A DNA stretch of 64,000 nucleotides from positions 248,001 to 312,000 of the forward strand of contig CANLQK010000001.1 of assembly GCA_947493255.1 (NCBI GenBank), in the 5' to 3' direction. Below, piece after piece: positions 37,288 through 47,274 of the stretch (its first letter is position 1; each line of letters opens with the position of its first letter). Made by a program: the position numbers and the translations under genes. The notes beneath the pieces are model-generated. The model saw nothing but the letters and a program-made list of their open reading frames with translations. It searched no databases and was not told the origin of the DNA. Origin of the DNA: an uncultured Paracoccaceae bacterium. Lineage in GTDB: Bacteria; Pseudomonadota; Alphaproteobacteria; Rhodobacterales; Rhodobacteraceae.

Positions 37288-37755
37288 TTAGGTTTTGCGA
37301 AAGGGAATGGTGAAAAACGCCGTTCCCGCCAGACCCAATACCAACCAAACTGGAGTTACAAAGGGGTGCAAAATTAACTCGAGGGTTGCCTCGAAAGGGC
37401 CGAAGGTTGTGCCGAAATCAATCTGATAAACGAACGCAATTCCTCCGAGCCCAATGAATGCCCCGATGACCCATGCAATGCAGGCGGACGGCAAATGGTA
37501 GGCCCTTGGCAACGCGACGCTAAATCCAAAAGTAAACAAGAAGGCGACAAATAGCGCGCTAAAGCTATCAATAAAGAACGATCCATAAGTTACTGGTAAA
37601 GATGGGTAAAGTGGTATTCGGCCACCGTCAAGGTAACCTCCTACCAAACCTAAAGACCAAATGCCGTGAGCCGCAGTTAGCAACCAACACCACAGTGCCG
37701 TAACGATCGCCAGTGCTGCTGCACGGCGTAGCTTAAGCAATGGAGTATCTGACAT
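37288..37755 (-). CDS. Four-helix membrane protein downstream of moaA
   Basis: The 155-residue product has four hydrophobic segments (about 12-32, 55-77, 90-110 and 130-150) and no recognised domain. The ATG overlaps the moaA stop as TAATG, so it is translated with moaA. A connection with molybdenum cofactor synthesis is possible from this coupling but nothing in the sequence shows it. Confidence 0.75.
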   Translation of the reverse strand: MSDTPLLKLRRAAALAIVTALWCWLLTAAHGIWSLGLVGGYLDGGRIPLYPSLPVTYGSFFIDSFSALFVAFLFTFGFSVALPRAYHLPSACIAWVIGAFIGLGGIAFVYQIDFGTTFGPFEATLELILHPFVTPVWLVLGLAGTAFFTIPFRKT

Positions 37756-38759
37756 TAACCGCCTGTGTGGCTCATGTGACGGGAGACTTGGCCATCAACA
37801 GTTTGGCGCGAATAGTCGAAATCGTGCCCCTTGGGTTTTAGCCCAATTGCAGCGCGAATTGCGGTCTCGAGGAAGGCGTCGTCATCGTTGGCGCGAAGGG
37901 GTGCGCGCAGATCTGAATGACCTTCTTGACCCAAACAGGTGTAGATTTCACCTGTGCATGTAATACGAACCCGATTGCAGCTTTCACAAAAATTGTGACT
38001 TAGGGGTGTGATCAGCCCAATCTTCTGGCCAGTTTCTTCAATGCGAATGTAGCGGGCAGGGCCACCGGTTCTTTCCGCAAGGTCGGTGACGGTAAACCGT
38101 TCTTCCAACTGGCTCCGCAGATCTTTCAAAGACCAATATTGCGTGATCCGGTCTTCATTCCCGATGTCACCCATGGGCATAACTTCGATAAACGTCAGAT
38201 CCATATCGCGTTCTGCACACCATGCCTGCAAATCGAACAGTTCGTTGTCGTTAAAGTCCGCCAATGCAACCGCGTTAATCTTGACGCGTAAGCCTGCCTT
38301 TTGAGCTGCATCAATACCTCGGATCACCTGCGGCAGACGGCCCCAACGCGTGATTTCTGCGAATTTGTCGTCGTCCAGGGTATCTAAGGAAACGTTGATA
38401 CGGCGCACGCCAGCTGCAAAAAGATCATCCGCATATTTTTCGAGCTGAGATCCGTTAGTCGTCAAAGTTAGCTCCTTCAAGGAGCCGCTTTCAAGGTGAC
38501 GCGACATGGCATCAAAGAATGTCATGATACCGCGGCGCACCAATGGTTCACCGCCAGTTATGCGAAGCTTTTCAACGCCTAAGCTGATGAAGTTCGTACA
38601 CAACCTGTCCAGTTCTTCGAGTGTCAGTAGTTCCTTTTTGGGCAAAAAGGTCATGTTTTCCGACATGCAATAGACACATCTGAAATCGCAACGATCGGTC
38701 ACGGAAACCCGAAGGTATGTGATGGCGCGTTCAAAAGGGTCGATCAAAGAGCTTTTCAT
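37755..38759 (-). CDS. moaA: GTP 3',8-cyclase MoaA (molybdenum cofactor synthesis)
   Basis: MoaA is a radical SAM enzyme that, with MoaC, converts GTP to cyclic pyranopterin phosphate, the first step of molybdopterin synthesis. The 334-residue product has the N-terminal cluster motif CDFRCVYC (Cys24, Cys28, Cys31), the second cluster motif [14 protein letters not shown], and ends with the functionally required Gly-Gly. The ATG at 38759 is clear. A membrane protein gene is translationally coupled downstream. Other moa genes are not in the window. Confidence 0.97.
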   Translation of the reverse strand: MKSSLIDPFERAITYLRVSVTDRCDFRCVYCMSENMTFLPKKELLTLEELDRLCTNFISLGVEKLRITGGEPLVRRGIMTFFDAMSRHLESGSLKELTLTTNGSQLEKYADDLFAAGVRRINVSLDTLDDDKFAEITRWGRLPQVIRGIDAAQKAGLRVKINAVALADFNDNELFDLQAWCAERDMDLTFIEVMPMGDIGNEDRITQYWSLKDLRSQLEERFTVTDLAERTGGPARYIRIEETGQKIGLITPLSHNFCESCNRVRITCTGEIYTCLGQEGHSDLRAPLRANDDDAFLETAIRAAIGLKPKGHDFDYSRQTVDGQVSRHMSHTGG

Positions 38760-38854
38760 AAGTGGAACCTAGGCATGGGCGCTGGTGCGCGCAAGAGCAA
38801 TCAGTCGTGGTTTTCCCCCTCGACACTGGTTGGGGGCAGACCTAGGATTTGGGC

Positions 38855-39421
38855 ATGAAGAATACTGTGATAACGCTCCCGATTTTCGCCGCTTTTGTTG
38901 TTGTTTCTGCCTGTGCTCCAGGGTCATTTCCGGGAGGGCTGCAGAATGCAAACCCGAACGCAGTTACCGAAAGCGTAAGTGTATCGCCTGATATTGATTT
39001 GTCTCCTTCCTTGGGGGCTGCGTTTGCGCCGCCTATCAGGCCGACATTGGATTTGTCGCAAGTCCGTCCAGATTTGCCACCACCCCCACCACCGACCGCC
39101 CGAACAGTCGAGGACTTTGACACAACTTCAGCCGAAGATCGCGCTGCGGCCGTCGTGATAACGCCTGTTTCTGGAGAACGTCGGTTGGGATCAACGATCG
39201 CGAGCCTTGGCAGTCCGACCGATCCGGGGATTTGGTTCAAGACGCCGCTGGTGAGTTCTGTTACACAGGGACGGGTTGAGTATAACGGTACCTCGGTTGC
39301 TGTTGAATTGCGCCCGTCTGGTGGGGCGGCAGGATCAGGAAGCCAGATATCGCTAGCAGCGATGCGGTTGATTGGGGCTCCTCTAACGGGCCTTCCAGAA
39401 GTGACAGTATATGCGAACTAG
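38855..39421 (+). CDS. Lipoprotein of unknown function
   Basis: The 188-residue product has a lipoprotein signal with lipobox VSAC (Cys20 or so). The mature part has a proline run (about 73-80, seven Pro in DLPPPPPPTAR) typical of a flexible tether, and a C-terminal soluble domain that includes SVTQGRVEYNGTSVAVELRP and ends LTGLPEVTVYAN. I recognise no family with confidence. A TTG two codons upstream opens the frame, but the ATG at 38855 is preferred. It lies 12 bases upstream of the YihY/BrkB gene and is probably co-transcribed with it. Confidence 0.8.
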   Translation: MKNTVITLPIFAAFVVVSACAPGSFPGGLQNANPNAVTESVSVSPDIDLSPSLGAAFAPPIRPTLDLSQVRPDLPPPPPPTARTVEDFDTTSAEDRAAAVVITPVSGERRLGSTIASLGSPTDPGIWFKTPLVSSVTQGRVEYNGTSVAVELRPSGGAAGSGSQISLAAMRLIGAPLTGLPEVTVYAN

Positions 39422-39433
39422 CGGGGCTAGGTG

Positions 39434-40258
39434 ATGTGGCGAAACTGCATTGAAATCGCACGACAAGTTGTTGAAGATCTTGGTGAAAAGAACGCCGGGC
39501 TGATTTCTGCAGGGGTTGCTTTTTACGGGTTGTTCGCGATCTTTCCAGGCCTCGCCGCAATCATTGCGATCTTTGGTCTTTTGGCCGATCCGGTTGTTGT
39601 TGATGGTCAGTTGGACCTTATGGCAGGTCTGATGCCGCCTGACGTTTTCGCCCTGTTCGAAGCGCAGATTACTGGATTGCTGTCTGCCCGAAGCGAAACG
39701 CTAACCCTTACGACGCTCCTGTCGATTGCTGTCGCGCTTTGGTCAGTTCGGTCTGGTGTCGCAGCGCTGATGCAAGGGTTAAACGCCATTTTTGAACGAC
39801 CCAACCGAAGAATTGCGCGGCATTTGCTTGTCGCAATGTTGATGTCAATTTCATTGATTGGGGTGGCGATCGTTGCTTTGCTTATGGTCGTTGTTGCGCC
39901 GGTGCTGATTGCAGTGCTGCCGCTCGGGGCTGATCAGGAATTCATGTTGGACCTGACCCGTTGGTGCATTGTCTTGTTGGTGCTGTTCGTAGGTTTGGGT
40001 ATTTTTTATCGTTATGGGCCTAATCTGCGGGGGCGGCGCCTTGGGTGGTTGACGCCGGGCGCTGTGATGGTGGTGTGTTTGTGGCTGGTGATGTCGGCGC
40101 TTTTTTCAATTTATGTGAGCAATTTTGGAAATTATAACGAGGTCTACGGATCGCTCGGCGCAGTGATCGCTTTGTTGTTTTGGTTTTACCTAAGTGCCTA
40201 CCTAATCATGCTAGGGGCGGCCCTGAATGTGGTGCTGGAGCGGCGTAAACCATTGTGA
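39434..40258 (+). CDS. YihY/BrkB family inner-membrane protein
   Basis: The 274-residue product has six predicted membrane helices and the family's N-terminal pattern KNAGLISAGVAFYGLFAIFP, followed by ALWSVRSGVAALMQGLNAIF and the C-terminal NYNEVYGSLGAVIALLFWFYLSAY. The family was once annotated as ribonuclease BN but is an integral membrane protein of unknown function. GTG and ATG are adjacent; the ATG at 39434 is chosen. It may be co-transcribed with the lipoprotein gene before it. Confidence 0.92.
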   Translation: MWRNCIEIARQVVEDLGEKNAGLISAGVAFYGLFAIFPGLAAIIAIFGLLADPVVVDGQLDLMAGLMPPDVFALFEAQITGLLSARSETLTLTTLLSIAVALWSVRSGVAALMQGLNAIFERPNRRIARHLLVAMLMSISLIGVAIVALLMVVVAPVLIAVLPLGADQEFMLDLTRWCIVLLVLFVGLGIFYRYGPNLRGRRLGWLTPGAVMVVCLWLVMSALFSIYVSNFGNYNEVYGSLGAVIALLFWFYLSAYLIMLGAALNVVLERRKPL

Positions 40259-40399
40259 AACATAATGAAATATTTTTATTTAGCACTGATTCGCTATCCT
40301 GAATTTTCCCCCTAGAATTTGTGGATAAATCAACATATGGTATCTCTAATTAAAAAATGCGGCCCAAAGAGGTCGTGACCATGAGGCGGAGTGAGTACC

Positions 40400-43300
40400 A
40401 TGTCAGCGATTAATTTCGTTGTCCGTGATGTTGCGGGCAATATTTCTAGAGGATCTGTAGCCGGAGAAGGTGTACCGTCCTCCATTGTAGTTGGGGCGGG
40501 GGCGGATGTTTCGCTTAACCTGTCTCAGGGTCAAGTCGTATCATATACGCGCAGCGGTCAGTCGCTTCAGGTGACTTTGATCGATGGGCGCGTAATCGTG
40601 ATTGAAGGATATTTCGGGACGGGTGGCGCGTCTGATGGCGATTTGTACCTTTCAGCAAATGGTTACCTGACTGAGGTTGATCTGACGCAGGGTGCTGGCG
40701 CGGACTATTACGCCAATTACATTGCCGACGATGGTGTTGGGAAATTTGCACTTAATGATGATCTTTACTTCATGCGCGAGGCGGATGTCTTGTTGGCAGA
40801 TGCTGCTGTTGCAGACGATGAAGTCGGCATGCTTGGCGCGTTTGCTGCGCCATTGTTTGGTTGGGGTGGCGCGGCTGCGGCTGCGGCTGCCGGTGCTGCG
40901 ACATTGATCGGTGGTGGCGGCGGTGGTGGTGCAACGCCAGCGCCTGAGGTCGAGATTACGGCTGGCACGACCGATAGTAACGAGCATGTTGTAAATGAAG
41001 AAGATCACGCTGATGGCGTCGAGATCGGCGGTACTGGTACCGCAGGTGCGGTTGTTGAGGTTACAATCGATGGCGTAACAGAAACTACGACAGTTGATGA
41101 GGATGGTACTTGGGAAGTCACTTTCACATCTGATGATGTTGCTGAGGGTGAGTATACAACTGATGTTACAGTTACGATCACCAATGATGGTGGGTCCACA
41201 ACAGTAACAGACACACTTATCGTCGACACGGTCATTGGCGTAGAGATGGAAGCCACTGGTGGTGCTGATGGTGTGATCAATGCAGTCGAATATGATGGCG
41301 GCGTCACGCTTTCTGGTGCGGTAACGGGCGGCGACAGTGTTGTCGTTACGATTGCTGGTGTGGAATATGTTGCGACAGTTTCTGGCGGTTCTTGGTCGCT
41401 TGATGTTGACACAAGCGTGTTAAGCGAGGGCGAGTACGACCTCGACGTGACGGTTACAGCGACTGATGCAGCAGGCAACTCTTCAAGCACATCGTCTACG
41501 ATCACTGTGGATACTGTAACGAGCGTTACTGTTGAAACGGCTACTATTGGCGGGGCCGATAATGTCGTGAACGGTGTCGAGCAGGCTGGTGGCGTGACAT
41601 TGACAGGCACAGCGCAGGCTGGTGCGTCGGTTGCGGTCACTTTCGGTACGGTAACGCAGACGGTAATCGCCGGTGCCGATGGCACATGGTCTACGACCTA
41701 CGCTGCAGGTGACGTGCCAACTGGTGAGTTGGATGTTCCGGTTAGCGTCACGGCGACAGACGCAGCGGGTAACACTGCGACGGCGACAAGCTCGGTTACT
41801 GTGGACACCTACGTCAATGAACTCGCAATGACGTCGAATTCAGCGGGCGGTACTGATGGCGTCGTGAACTTTGACGAAAGCGGTGAGGCGATCACAATGG
41901 CGGGCACAGTTGAGGCTGGGTCCACTGTGACGGTTGTTCTGCATGGTGTATCCATGCCTGCAACGGTTGATGCGAACGGCAACTGGACGGTTACATACCC
42001 AGCCGGCACTTTGCCGGGTGGTGAATATGAAACCTCTGTGGTTGTGACTGCGACAGATGCTGCTGGAAACTCTTCTTCCTTAACTGAAGCGGTTACGGTT
42101 GATACGGTCGCCGGTGACCTTGCGTTGTCTACCCAGCCAATCGAAATCGATGATGTTGTGAACGCAACAGAGCATGCTGATGGTGTCGTCATCAGCGGTA
42201 CAGCGACCGCAGGATTGACTGTGACTGTTGGCCTGGGCGACGCTACCTTGAATGTTGTCGCCGCAAGCGACGGTACGTGGTCTGTAAACTTCCCTGCGGG
42301 CACAATTCCAGAAGGCACGTATGAAACCCCGATTACTGCTTCGATCACAGATGCTGCGGGTAACTACAAAGAAGTAAGCGATACAGTGAACATCGACACT
42401 GAAGTGGTTCCATTCAACTTCTCGGCTAATCCAGTCGAAGGAGATGATGTAATCAACGGTGCCGAAGCTGCTGATGGTGTGGTTTTGTCTGGTACCGTCG
42501 AGGCTGGTTCTACCGTAGTGGTCGAGTTTGGTGGTCAGTCGATCACGACAACCGCAGGCGCAGATGGATCATGGAGCGCAAGCTTCCCGGCTTCAGCTAT
42601 TGCTGATGGGGAGTATAACGCGACGATGACGGCAACTGCGACTGACCCTGCAGGCAACGTCTCGGTTATCTCCGATACCGTGCAAGTGGATACTTACGTC
42701 AATAAACTGACATCCAGCGATCCAGTTGAAGGCGACAATATCGTCAATGCGGCTGAAGCAGCAGATGGTGTTACGCTGACTGGAACCGTCGAAGCGGGCT
42801 CCACTGTAATGGTTACATTCGAACATTCGTCTGGAACGATTACACGCGAAGCAACGGTTGATGCGGCAGGTAACTGGTCCGTTTCTTACGCTGGCACAGA
42901 AATTCCAGGTGGCGAATATGATGCAAACATCACGATCGCAGCAACGGATGCGCATGGTAACACGGACAGCATCACAGACACCTTCGCAGTAGACACGGTT
43001 GCGTCTGATGCACCCGAAGTCGACTTCGTCGGACGCGGTGACGATGGTGTGGCGTCTGTCGCAATCAGCGGTACAGAGGGCAACGACTATACGCTTAACA
43101 CGATCTCGGACAGCGGCTCAGTCTCTGTCGAAGCCAATGGCGGCGAAGGCACTGCGTTTGGATCTGGCGAGCTGTTCGGCTTCAGCCCTGAGCTGTCCGA
43201 TGGAACGCACTTGGTCGTGAACGAAACCGATACAGCCGGAAACACCAACGCGACATATGTTGTTCTGGAAGAATCCGGCACGGACACAGTGTCTTTGGCC

Positions 43301-43564
43301 GGTCTTGATGGCTTTGACGTTGGCTCTATCGATCTGAGCTTTGCGACTGACAGCGAGTTGACCCTTGATCTGAGCACACTGGAAGGTCTGTCAGACAATG
43401 ACAACAATCTGATCATCCACGGTGGTTCTGACGATAGTGTCGATCTATCTGGCGCAGCATCAACGGGTCAGTCTGAAACCATCGGTGGTAAATCCTACGA
43501 TCTTTACACCATGGGTGACGATGCACAGATCTACGTTGAGGAAGACATCAACGTTACGATTTAA
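40400..43564 (+). CDS. BapA-like repetitive surface adhesin (type I secreted)
   Basis: The 1054-residue acidic product has no Sec signal. Residues 1-147 form an N-terminal module like the BapA/LapA prefix. An Ala/Gly-rich stretch follows at about 148-177, with seven Ala and seven Gly in runs. Seven Ig-like repeats of 94-101 residues then run from about 184 to 866, each ending (V/I)DT and carrying the core ATDAAGN. A C-terminal region of about 190 residues without RTX nonapeptides ends YTMGDDAQIYVEEDINVTI, likely the secretion signal. The ATG at 40400 follows GGAG. The TolC, ABC and HlyD genes follow in the same order as Salmonella bapABCD. No LapG/LapD genes are nearby. Confidence 0.9.
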   Translation: MSAINFVVRDVAGNISRGSVAGEGVPSSIVVGAGADVSLNLSQGQVVSYTRSGQSLQVTLIDGRVIVIEGYFGTGGASDGDLYLSANGYLTEVDLTQGAGADYYANYIADDGVGKFALNDDLYFMREADVLLADAAVADDEVGMLGAFAAPLFGWGGAAAAAAAGAATLIGGGGGGGATPAPEVEITAGTTDSNEHVVNEEDHADGVEIGGTGTAGAVVEVTIDGVTETTTVDEDGTWEVTFTSDDVAEGEYTTDVTVTITNDGGSTTVTDTLIVDTVIGVEMEATGGADGVINAVEYDGGVTLSGAVTGGDSVVVTIAGVEYVATVSGGSWSLDVDTSVLSEGEYDLDVTVTATDAAGNSSSTSSTITVDTVTSVTVETATIGGADNVVNGVEQAGGVTLTGTAQAGASVAVTFGTVTQTVIAGADGTWSTTYAAGDVPTGELDVPVSVTATDAAGNTATATSSVTVDTYVNELAMTSNSAGGTDGVVNFDESGEAITMAGTVEAGSTVTVVLHGVSMPATVDANGNWTVTYPAGTLPGGEYETSVVVTATDAAGNSSSLTEAVTVDTVAGDLALSTQPIEIDDVVNATEHADGVVISGTATAGLTVTVGLGDATLNVVAASDGTWSVNFPAGTIPEGTYETPITASITDAAGNYKEVSDTVNIDTEVVPFNFSANPVEGDDVINGAEAADGVVLSGTVEAGSTVVVEFGGQSITTTAGADGSWSASFPASAIADGEYNATMTATATDPAGNVSVISDTVQVDTYVNKLTSSDPVEGDNIVNAAEAADGVTLTGTVEAGSTVMVTFEHSSGTITREATVDAAGNWSVSYAGTEIPGGEYDANITIAATDAHGNTDSITDTFAVDTVASDAPEVDFVGRGDDGVASVAISGTEGNDYTLNTISDSGSVSVEANGGEGTAFGSGELFGFSPELSDGTHLVVNETDTAGNTNATYVVLEESGTDTVSLAGLDGFDVGSIDLSFATDSELTLDLSTLEGLSDNDNNLIIHGGSDDSVDLSGAASTGQSETIGGKSYDLYTMGDDAQIYVEEDINVTI
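40949..42997 (+). repeat. Seven tandem Ig-like repeats in the adhesin
   Basis: The repeats span about 94, 95, 98, 99, 98, 98 and 101 codons. Shared landmarks are a GxDxVxN segment, GVxLxGT(V/A), GSWS or GTWS, and a closing T(A)TDxAGN followed by VDT. They are diverged, so the array is old rather than a recent DNA expansion. Confidence 0.9.
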
Positions 43565-43577
43565 TCGCCAATCGGCG

Positions 43578-43652
43578 CGTTACCCCCCCAGCCCTGATAG
43601 GGGAGGGGGGTAACGACACCAGACAACGGCGGAGGGCCGGACAAACCGGCCC
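43578..43652 (+). terminator. Two strong hairpins between adhesin and secretion genes
   Basis: CGTTACCCCCC and GGGGGGTAACG form a perfect 11-pair stem (43578-43615) with an inner CCC/GGG stem. GGGCCGG-ACAAA-CCGGCCC follows (43634-43652), a perfect seven-pair stem. No U-tract follows. They probably reduce read-through so that the exporter genes are expressed less than the adhesin (inference). Confidence 0.65.
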
Positions 43653-43687
43653 CCACCACGCAATGTATAAGCGAACTGGGGTATCGA

Positions 43688-45019
43688 GTGGGACAGGCAC
43701 GTAAGGTGAAAGCATCGGTTGCAGCGATTGTATGCTGTGGTGTTTTGAGCGGCTGCATGGGGGAAGATATTGTTTCTCGTGCAGGTATCGACTTTCTAGG
43801 AAATAACAACGACGCGGTTGCTGCATCACCGGATGCGCCCGCACTGGACGGAGAACTGTCTAACGGCGAACGCTCCGACCTTATTGACGCGTTGCTGAAC
43901 CGTCGTTCAGTTTTGCCATCTGGGCCATACGCTCAGGTGGCTGAAAGCGTTCTTGCTGCAAACGCACGTGCCGCCGAGGCCGAACTGCGCGCTGCGATGT
44001 TGCGGTCTCAAGCCCGTGAAATGAATTGGCTGCCATCTCTAGGCCCAACCGTATCCCTTAGCTCTTTGGGGGCCGTTGTTGCCGGGTTGGTGGTTGAACA
44101 AACATTGTTTGATGGTGGCGCAAAACGTGCTGAACGTGAATTTGCCCGCGCTGACGTCGAAGTCGCCGCGGTGGCACTGGCCCAGGATACCAATGATCGT
44201 GTGTATCAAGCGCTCGACCTATATCTGACCATTCAGGCGTCCCAGGCGCGCGCAGCCGTAAACGAAGGCGGCATGTCGCGTATGGAGCGGTTTGAATATG
44301 TCATGTCCGAACGGGTGAACGCGGGTATTAATGACCGTGCAGATTTGCAGTTGGTCCAGCAAAAGTTGACGCAGATGCGATCTGACATGTTGGAAGACCG
44401 CGAAGCGGCAGCGTCCGCGCGCGCGGAGCTTGCTGCAATGTCCGCAACGCCACTTGATGGAGTCAGCGGTATCGAAACCATTTCAAACCCAGCTGGCACT
44501 GCACAGCCATTAGATGTGATGAAAGTGGATGCAGAAGGGACACGCGGCTTGGCCGAGGCACGCGCGCTTCAGGCTGGCTATTCACCCAACATCACCGCAT
44601 CTGGGGATGTAACCCAAAGCGGTGGTTTTGGCCTTGGGGTCGCTATTCCAAATGGGCTCGGGTTTGGGCGTGGTGCTGATATTGCCGCGATCGAGGCGAT
44701 GGGGCAGGCGGCTGAATTGGCCGTTGCCGAACAACGCGAAGACAGCGCCCGTGAAGTAGCCGCGATCGAGGGGCAGATTGCCTCGTTGCGACGCCAGCAA
44801 GCCAATATCGCGACGATCGTCGCGCAAGCAAACGACAACTACACGCTGTTCGAAGAACAGCTGCGTGGTGGGCAGCGCACCGTACCAGAAGTGGTTGGTG
44901 TTTTCCGCACCAAGCTGGATGCAGAACGTGACGCGGTTGCATTGCGATACGATCTGGCCCGCTTGGAACTGAAACTGGCCCAGATTTACGGCACATTGGT
45001 TGACGGAGAAGACATTTGA
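43688..45019 (+). CDS. TolC-like outer-membrane component of type I secretion system
   Basis: The 443-residue product has a lipoprotein-like N-terminus (lipobox LSGC at about residue 23) and a long helical body with the periodicity of outer-membrane efflux proteins, including QTLFDGGAKRAEREFARADVEVA and the C-terminal LRYDLARLELKLAQIYGTL. It should form the outer-membrane tunnel for the adhesin. The frame starts with GTG at 43688; no nearby ATG fits, and the ribosome site is weak. Its stop overlaps the start of the ABC gene by three bases. Confidence 0.85.
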   Translation: MGQARKVKASVAAIVCCGVLSGCMGEDIVSRAGIDFLGNNNDAVAASPDAPALDGELSNGERSDLIDALLNRRSVLPSGPYAQVAESVLAANARAAEAELRAAMLRSQAREMNWLPSLGPTVSLSSLGAVVAGLVVEQTLFDGGAKRAEREFARADVEVAAVALAQDTNDRVYQALDLYLTIQASQARAAVNEGGMSRMERFEYVMSERVNAGINDRADLQLVQQKLTQMRSDMLEDREAAASARAELAAMSATPLDGVSGIETISNPAGTAQPLDVMKVDAEGTRGLAEARALQAGYSPNITASGDVTQSGGFGLGVAIPNGLGFGRGADIAAIEAMGQAAELAVAEQREDSAREVAAIEGQIASLRRQQANIATIVAQANDNYTLFEEQLRGGQRTVPEVVGVFRTKLDAERDAVALRYDLARLELKLAQIYGTLVDGEDI

Positions 45020-47274
45020 GCGGTCCAGTCCTCGCCTTTGATATAAACAAGACACGTGGTGGTAAGATCACCCGCGTTGGAAACCCAGAAGCTGCGTTGC
45101 AAGCGGCAACAGCTTCGTCTGAACCGGCGCAAGCGACGCCAGCGCCTCAGGCTGATGAGCGTTATTCTGAAAAGGCAAAGGCGCGTGCCGATCTTGCCGC
45201 GACCTACGCAGGCCTTTTAGGTGTCGATATCGTTCGCTCTGACTTGCTTGAAGTCATGACTGCCGAAGATGGTGATGACATCAGCCCACGGTCCATGGCC
45301 AAAGCGTTGAACGAAGCCGGATTGGTGACGGCGGTCACCACTGTTCGTAAACCTACACCCGATCAGTGGCCCGCCTTGGTTGAAATGACCAGTGGTCAGG
45401 TTTTGTTGGTTTTAGACCAGACAGACGACATCATAATCGTGTTCGATACCACCTGCCGCGACAACCGCGCAGAGGTGCCTGTATCTGATTTTGTTCCTTA
45501 TTTCAGTGGTTTGGTGCTGCGTGCCGATATGGCACTTGCCGATCTAACCAAGAAGCACGCCAAGAAGGGCAAACGTGCCCATTGGTTCTGGGGCGAAATG
45601 ATTCAGTTCCGCCGCCATATGTTGGAAGTCGCGTTGGGATCGTTCGTCGCCAACCTGCTGGCGGTCGCTGTCGCGCTGTTTTCGCTGCAGGTTTATGACC
45701 GTGTCATTCCGCACCAGTCCACAGCAACATTGTGGGTTTTGGCGATTGGCGCTGGTCTGGCGATGTTGCTAGAGGCCGGTCTGCGCATTGCGCGGGCGCG
45801 TCTGATGGATGGCGCTGGTCGCAAGATCGAACTTCAAGTTCAGGCCATGTTGATGGATCGTTTGCTGGGCATGCGTCGCGGCAAAGAAGGGCAATCTCCT
45901 TCCGGCCTGTTTTCGGCCATTCGCGAGTTCGGGTCTGTGCGGGAATTTTTCACAGCGTCGACTATCGGGACATTGACCGATTTGCCGTTTATCGTTTTGT
46001 TCTTGGCGCTTGTGGCGTCCATTGGCGGCAATGTCGTTTGGGTGTTGTTTGTTGGTGGCGTGTTGATGGTTTTGCCGAGCTTCTTCTTGCAAAAGAAGAT
46101 GATCAAGCTGACCCAGCAGACCCAAGGAGCATCGGCCAAATCAAACAAATTGCTGCACGAAGTGATCTACGAGGCAGACACGATCAAGGCGCAACGCGGC
46201 GAAGACCGTTTCAAACGTCTTTGGTCCGAATTATCCGCCGTGTCTTCACTCGCCACATCCGAGCAACGTAAACTCGCATCCACCTTAACATTCTGGGCGC
46301 AAGGCGTTCAGCAGGCCACATATGTGGCGGCAGTTGTAGCCGGAACATTCATGGTGTTCACGGGTGAATTTACAGTCGGTACGATTATTGCCGTTGGCAT
46401 TTTGACATCACGCACTTTGGGCCCATTGACCCAGCTGGCCGCGACTTTGGCCCGTTGGTCCAACGTGAAGGCTGCTCTTGAAGCGCTAGACGAAGTCGCC
46501 AATGCGGAACAGGATCAAGAAGAAGACCGCCAATATTTGCGCCGTGAAGAAATGAAGGGCGCCTTCGAAATGCGCGACATTGCGTTCTGTTACCACGAAG
46601 AAAGTGGTCAGACGCTGGATATTCCTGGCTTGAAAATTGCACCGGGCGAGCGTTTGGCTGTTTTGGGGGCCAACGGGTCCGGTAAGTCGACGATGTTGAA
46701 GTTGATGTCTGGCATCTATCGACCGACCAAAGGCCGCGTGTTGGTCGATGGCGTTGATATGGGGCAGGTGATGCCCCGCGATCTGCGTCGTTCTATCGGC
46801 TACCTGAGCCAAGAAGTGCGTTTGTTCTCGGGGACATTGCGCGAAAACCTGAACCTGACTTTGCTCGAACGTGATGACGACCGTTTGTTGGCATCGCTTG
46901 ATTTTGCCGGTTTGGGCCAGTTTGTACGCAACCACCCAAAAGGCTTGGACCTAGAGATTTCTGACGGTGGTGAAGGGCTTTCCATCGGTCAGCGCCAGTC
47001 GATTGGTTGGGCGCGCCTCTGGTTGCAAGACCCGAAAGTATGTTTGCTAGACGAACCAACGGCGGCACTGGATCAAACTTTGGAATCTACGTTGGTCAGT
47101 CGTTTGGAAACTTGGTTGAACGGTCGCACTGCAATTATTGCGACCCACCGTGTACCTATTTTGGAACTGACCAGCCGGACAGTCATTCTGCAAAACGGAC
47201 GTTTGGCAGTCGACGGCCCACGTCAAGAGGTGCTGAACCACCTCGCGAATAAGAACAAAAAGGCGACTGCGTAA
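45016..47274 (+). CDS. Type I secretion ABC transporter/ATPase (LapB/HlyB type)
   Basis: The 752-residue product has a degenerate C39-like domain (about 50-175, no catalytic cysteine), a six-helix membrane domain (about 195-470) and an ATPase domain: Walker A GANGSGKST near 551, signature LSIGQRQSIGWARLWL and Walker B VCLLDEPTAALD. This is the energising component that recruits the C-terminal secretion signal of the adhesin. The start is TTG at 45016, overlapping the preceding stop as TTGA; the first in-frame ATG is about 80 codons in, inside the C39-like domain, so the TTG is supported by domain integrity and coupling. The HlyD-type gene follows with a TAATG overlap. Confidence 0.93.
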   Translation: MSGPVLAFDINKTRGGKITRVGNPEAALQAATASSEPAQATPAPQADERYSEKAKARADLAATYAGLLGVDIVRSDLLEVMTAEDGDDISPRSMAKALNEAGLVTAVTTVRKPTPDQWPALVEMTSGQVLLVLDQTDDIIIVFDTTCRDNRAEVPVSDFVPYFSGLVLRADMALADLTKKHAKKGKRAHWFWGEMIQFRRHMLEVALGSFVANLLAVAVALFSLQVYDRVIPHQSTATLWVLAIGAGLAMLLEAGLRIARARLMDGAGRKIELQVQAMLMDRLLGMRRGKEGQSPSGLFSAIREFGSVREFFTASTIGTLTDLPFIVLFLALVASIGGNVVWVLFVGGVLMVLPSFFLQKKMIKLTQQTQGASAKSNKLLHEVIYEADTIKAQRGEDRFKRLWSELSAVSSLATSEQRKLASTLTFWAQGVQQATYVAAVVAGTFMVFTGEFTVGTIIAVGILTSRTLGPLTQLAATLARWSNVKAALEALDEVANAEQDQEEDRQYLRREEMKGAFEMRDIAFCYHEESGQTLDIPGLKIAPGERLAVLGANGSGKSTMLKLMSGIYRPTKGRVLVDGVDMGQVMPRDLRRSIGYLSQEVRLFSGTLRENLNLTLLERDDDRLLASLDFAGLGQFVRNHPKGLDLEISDGGEGLSIGQRQSIGWARLWLQDPKVCLLDEPTAALDQTLESTLVSRLETWLNGRTAIIATHRVPILELTSRTVILQNGRLAVDGPRQEVLNHLANKNKKATA

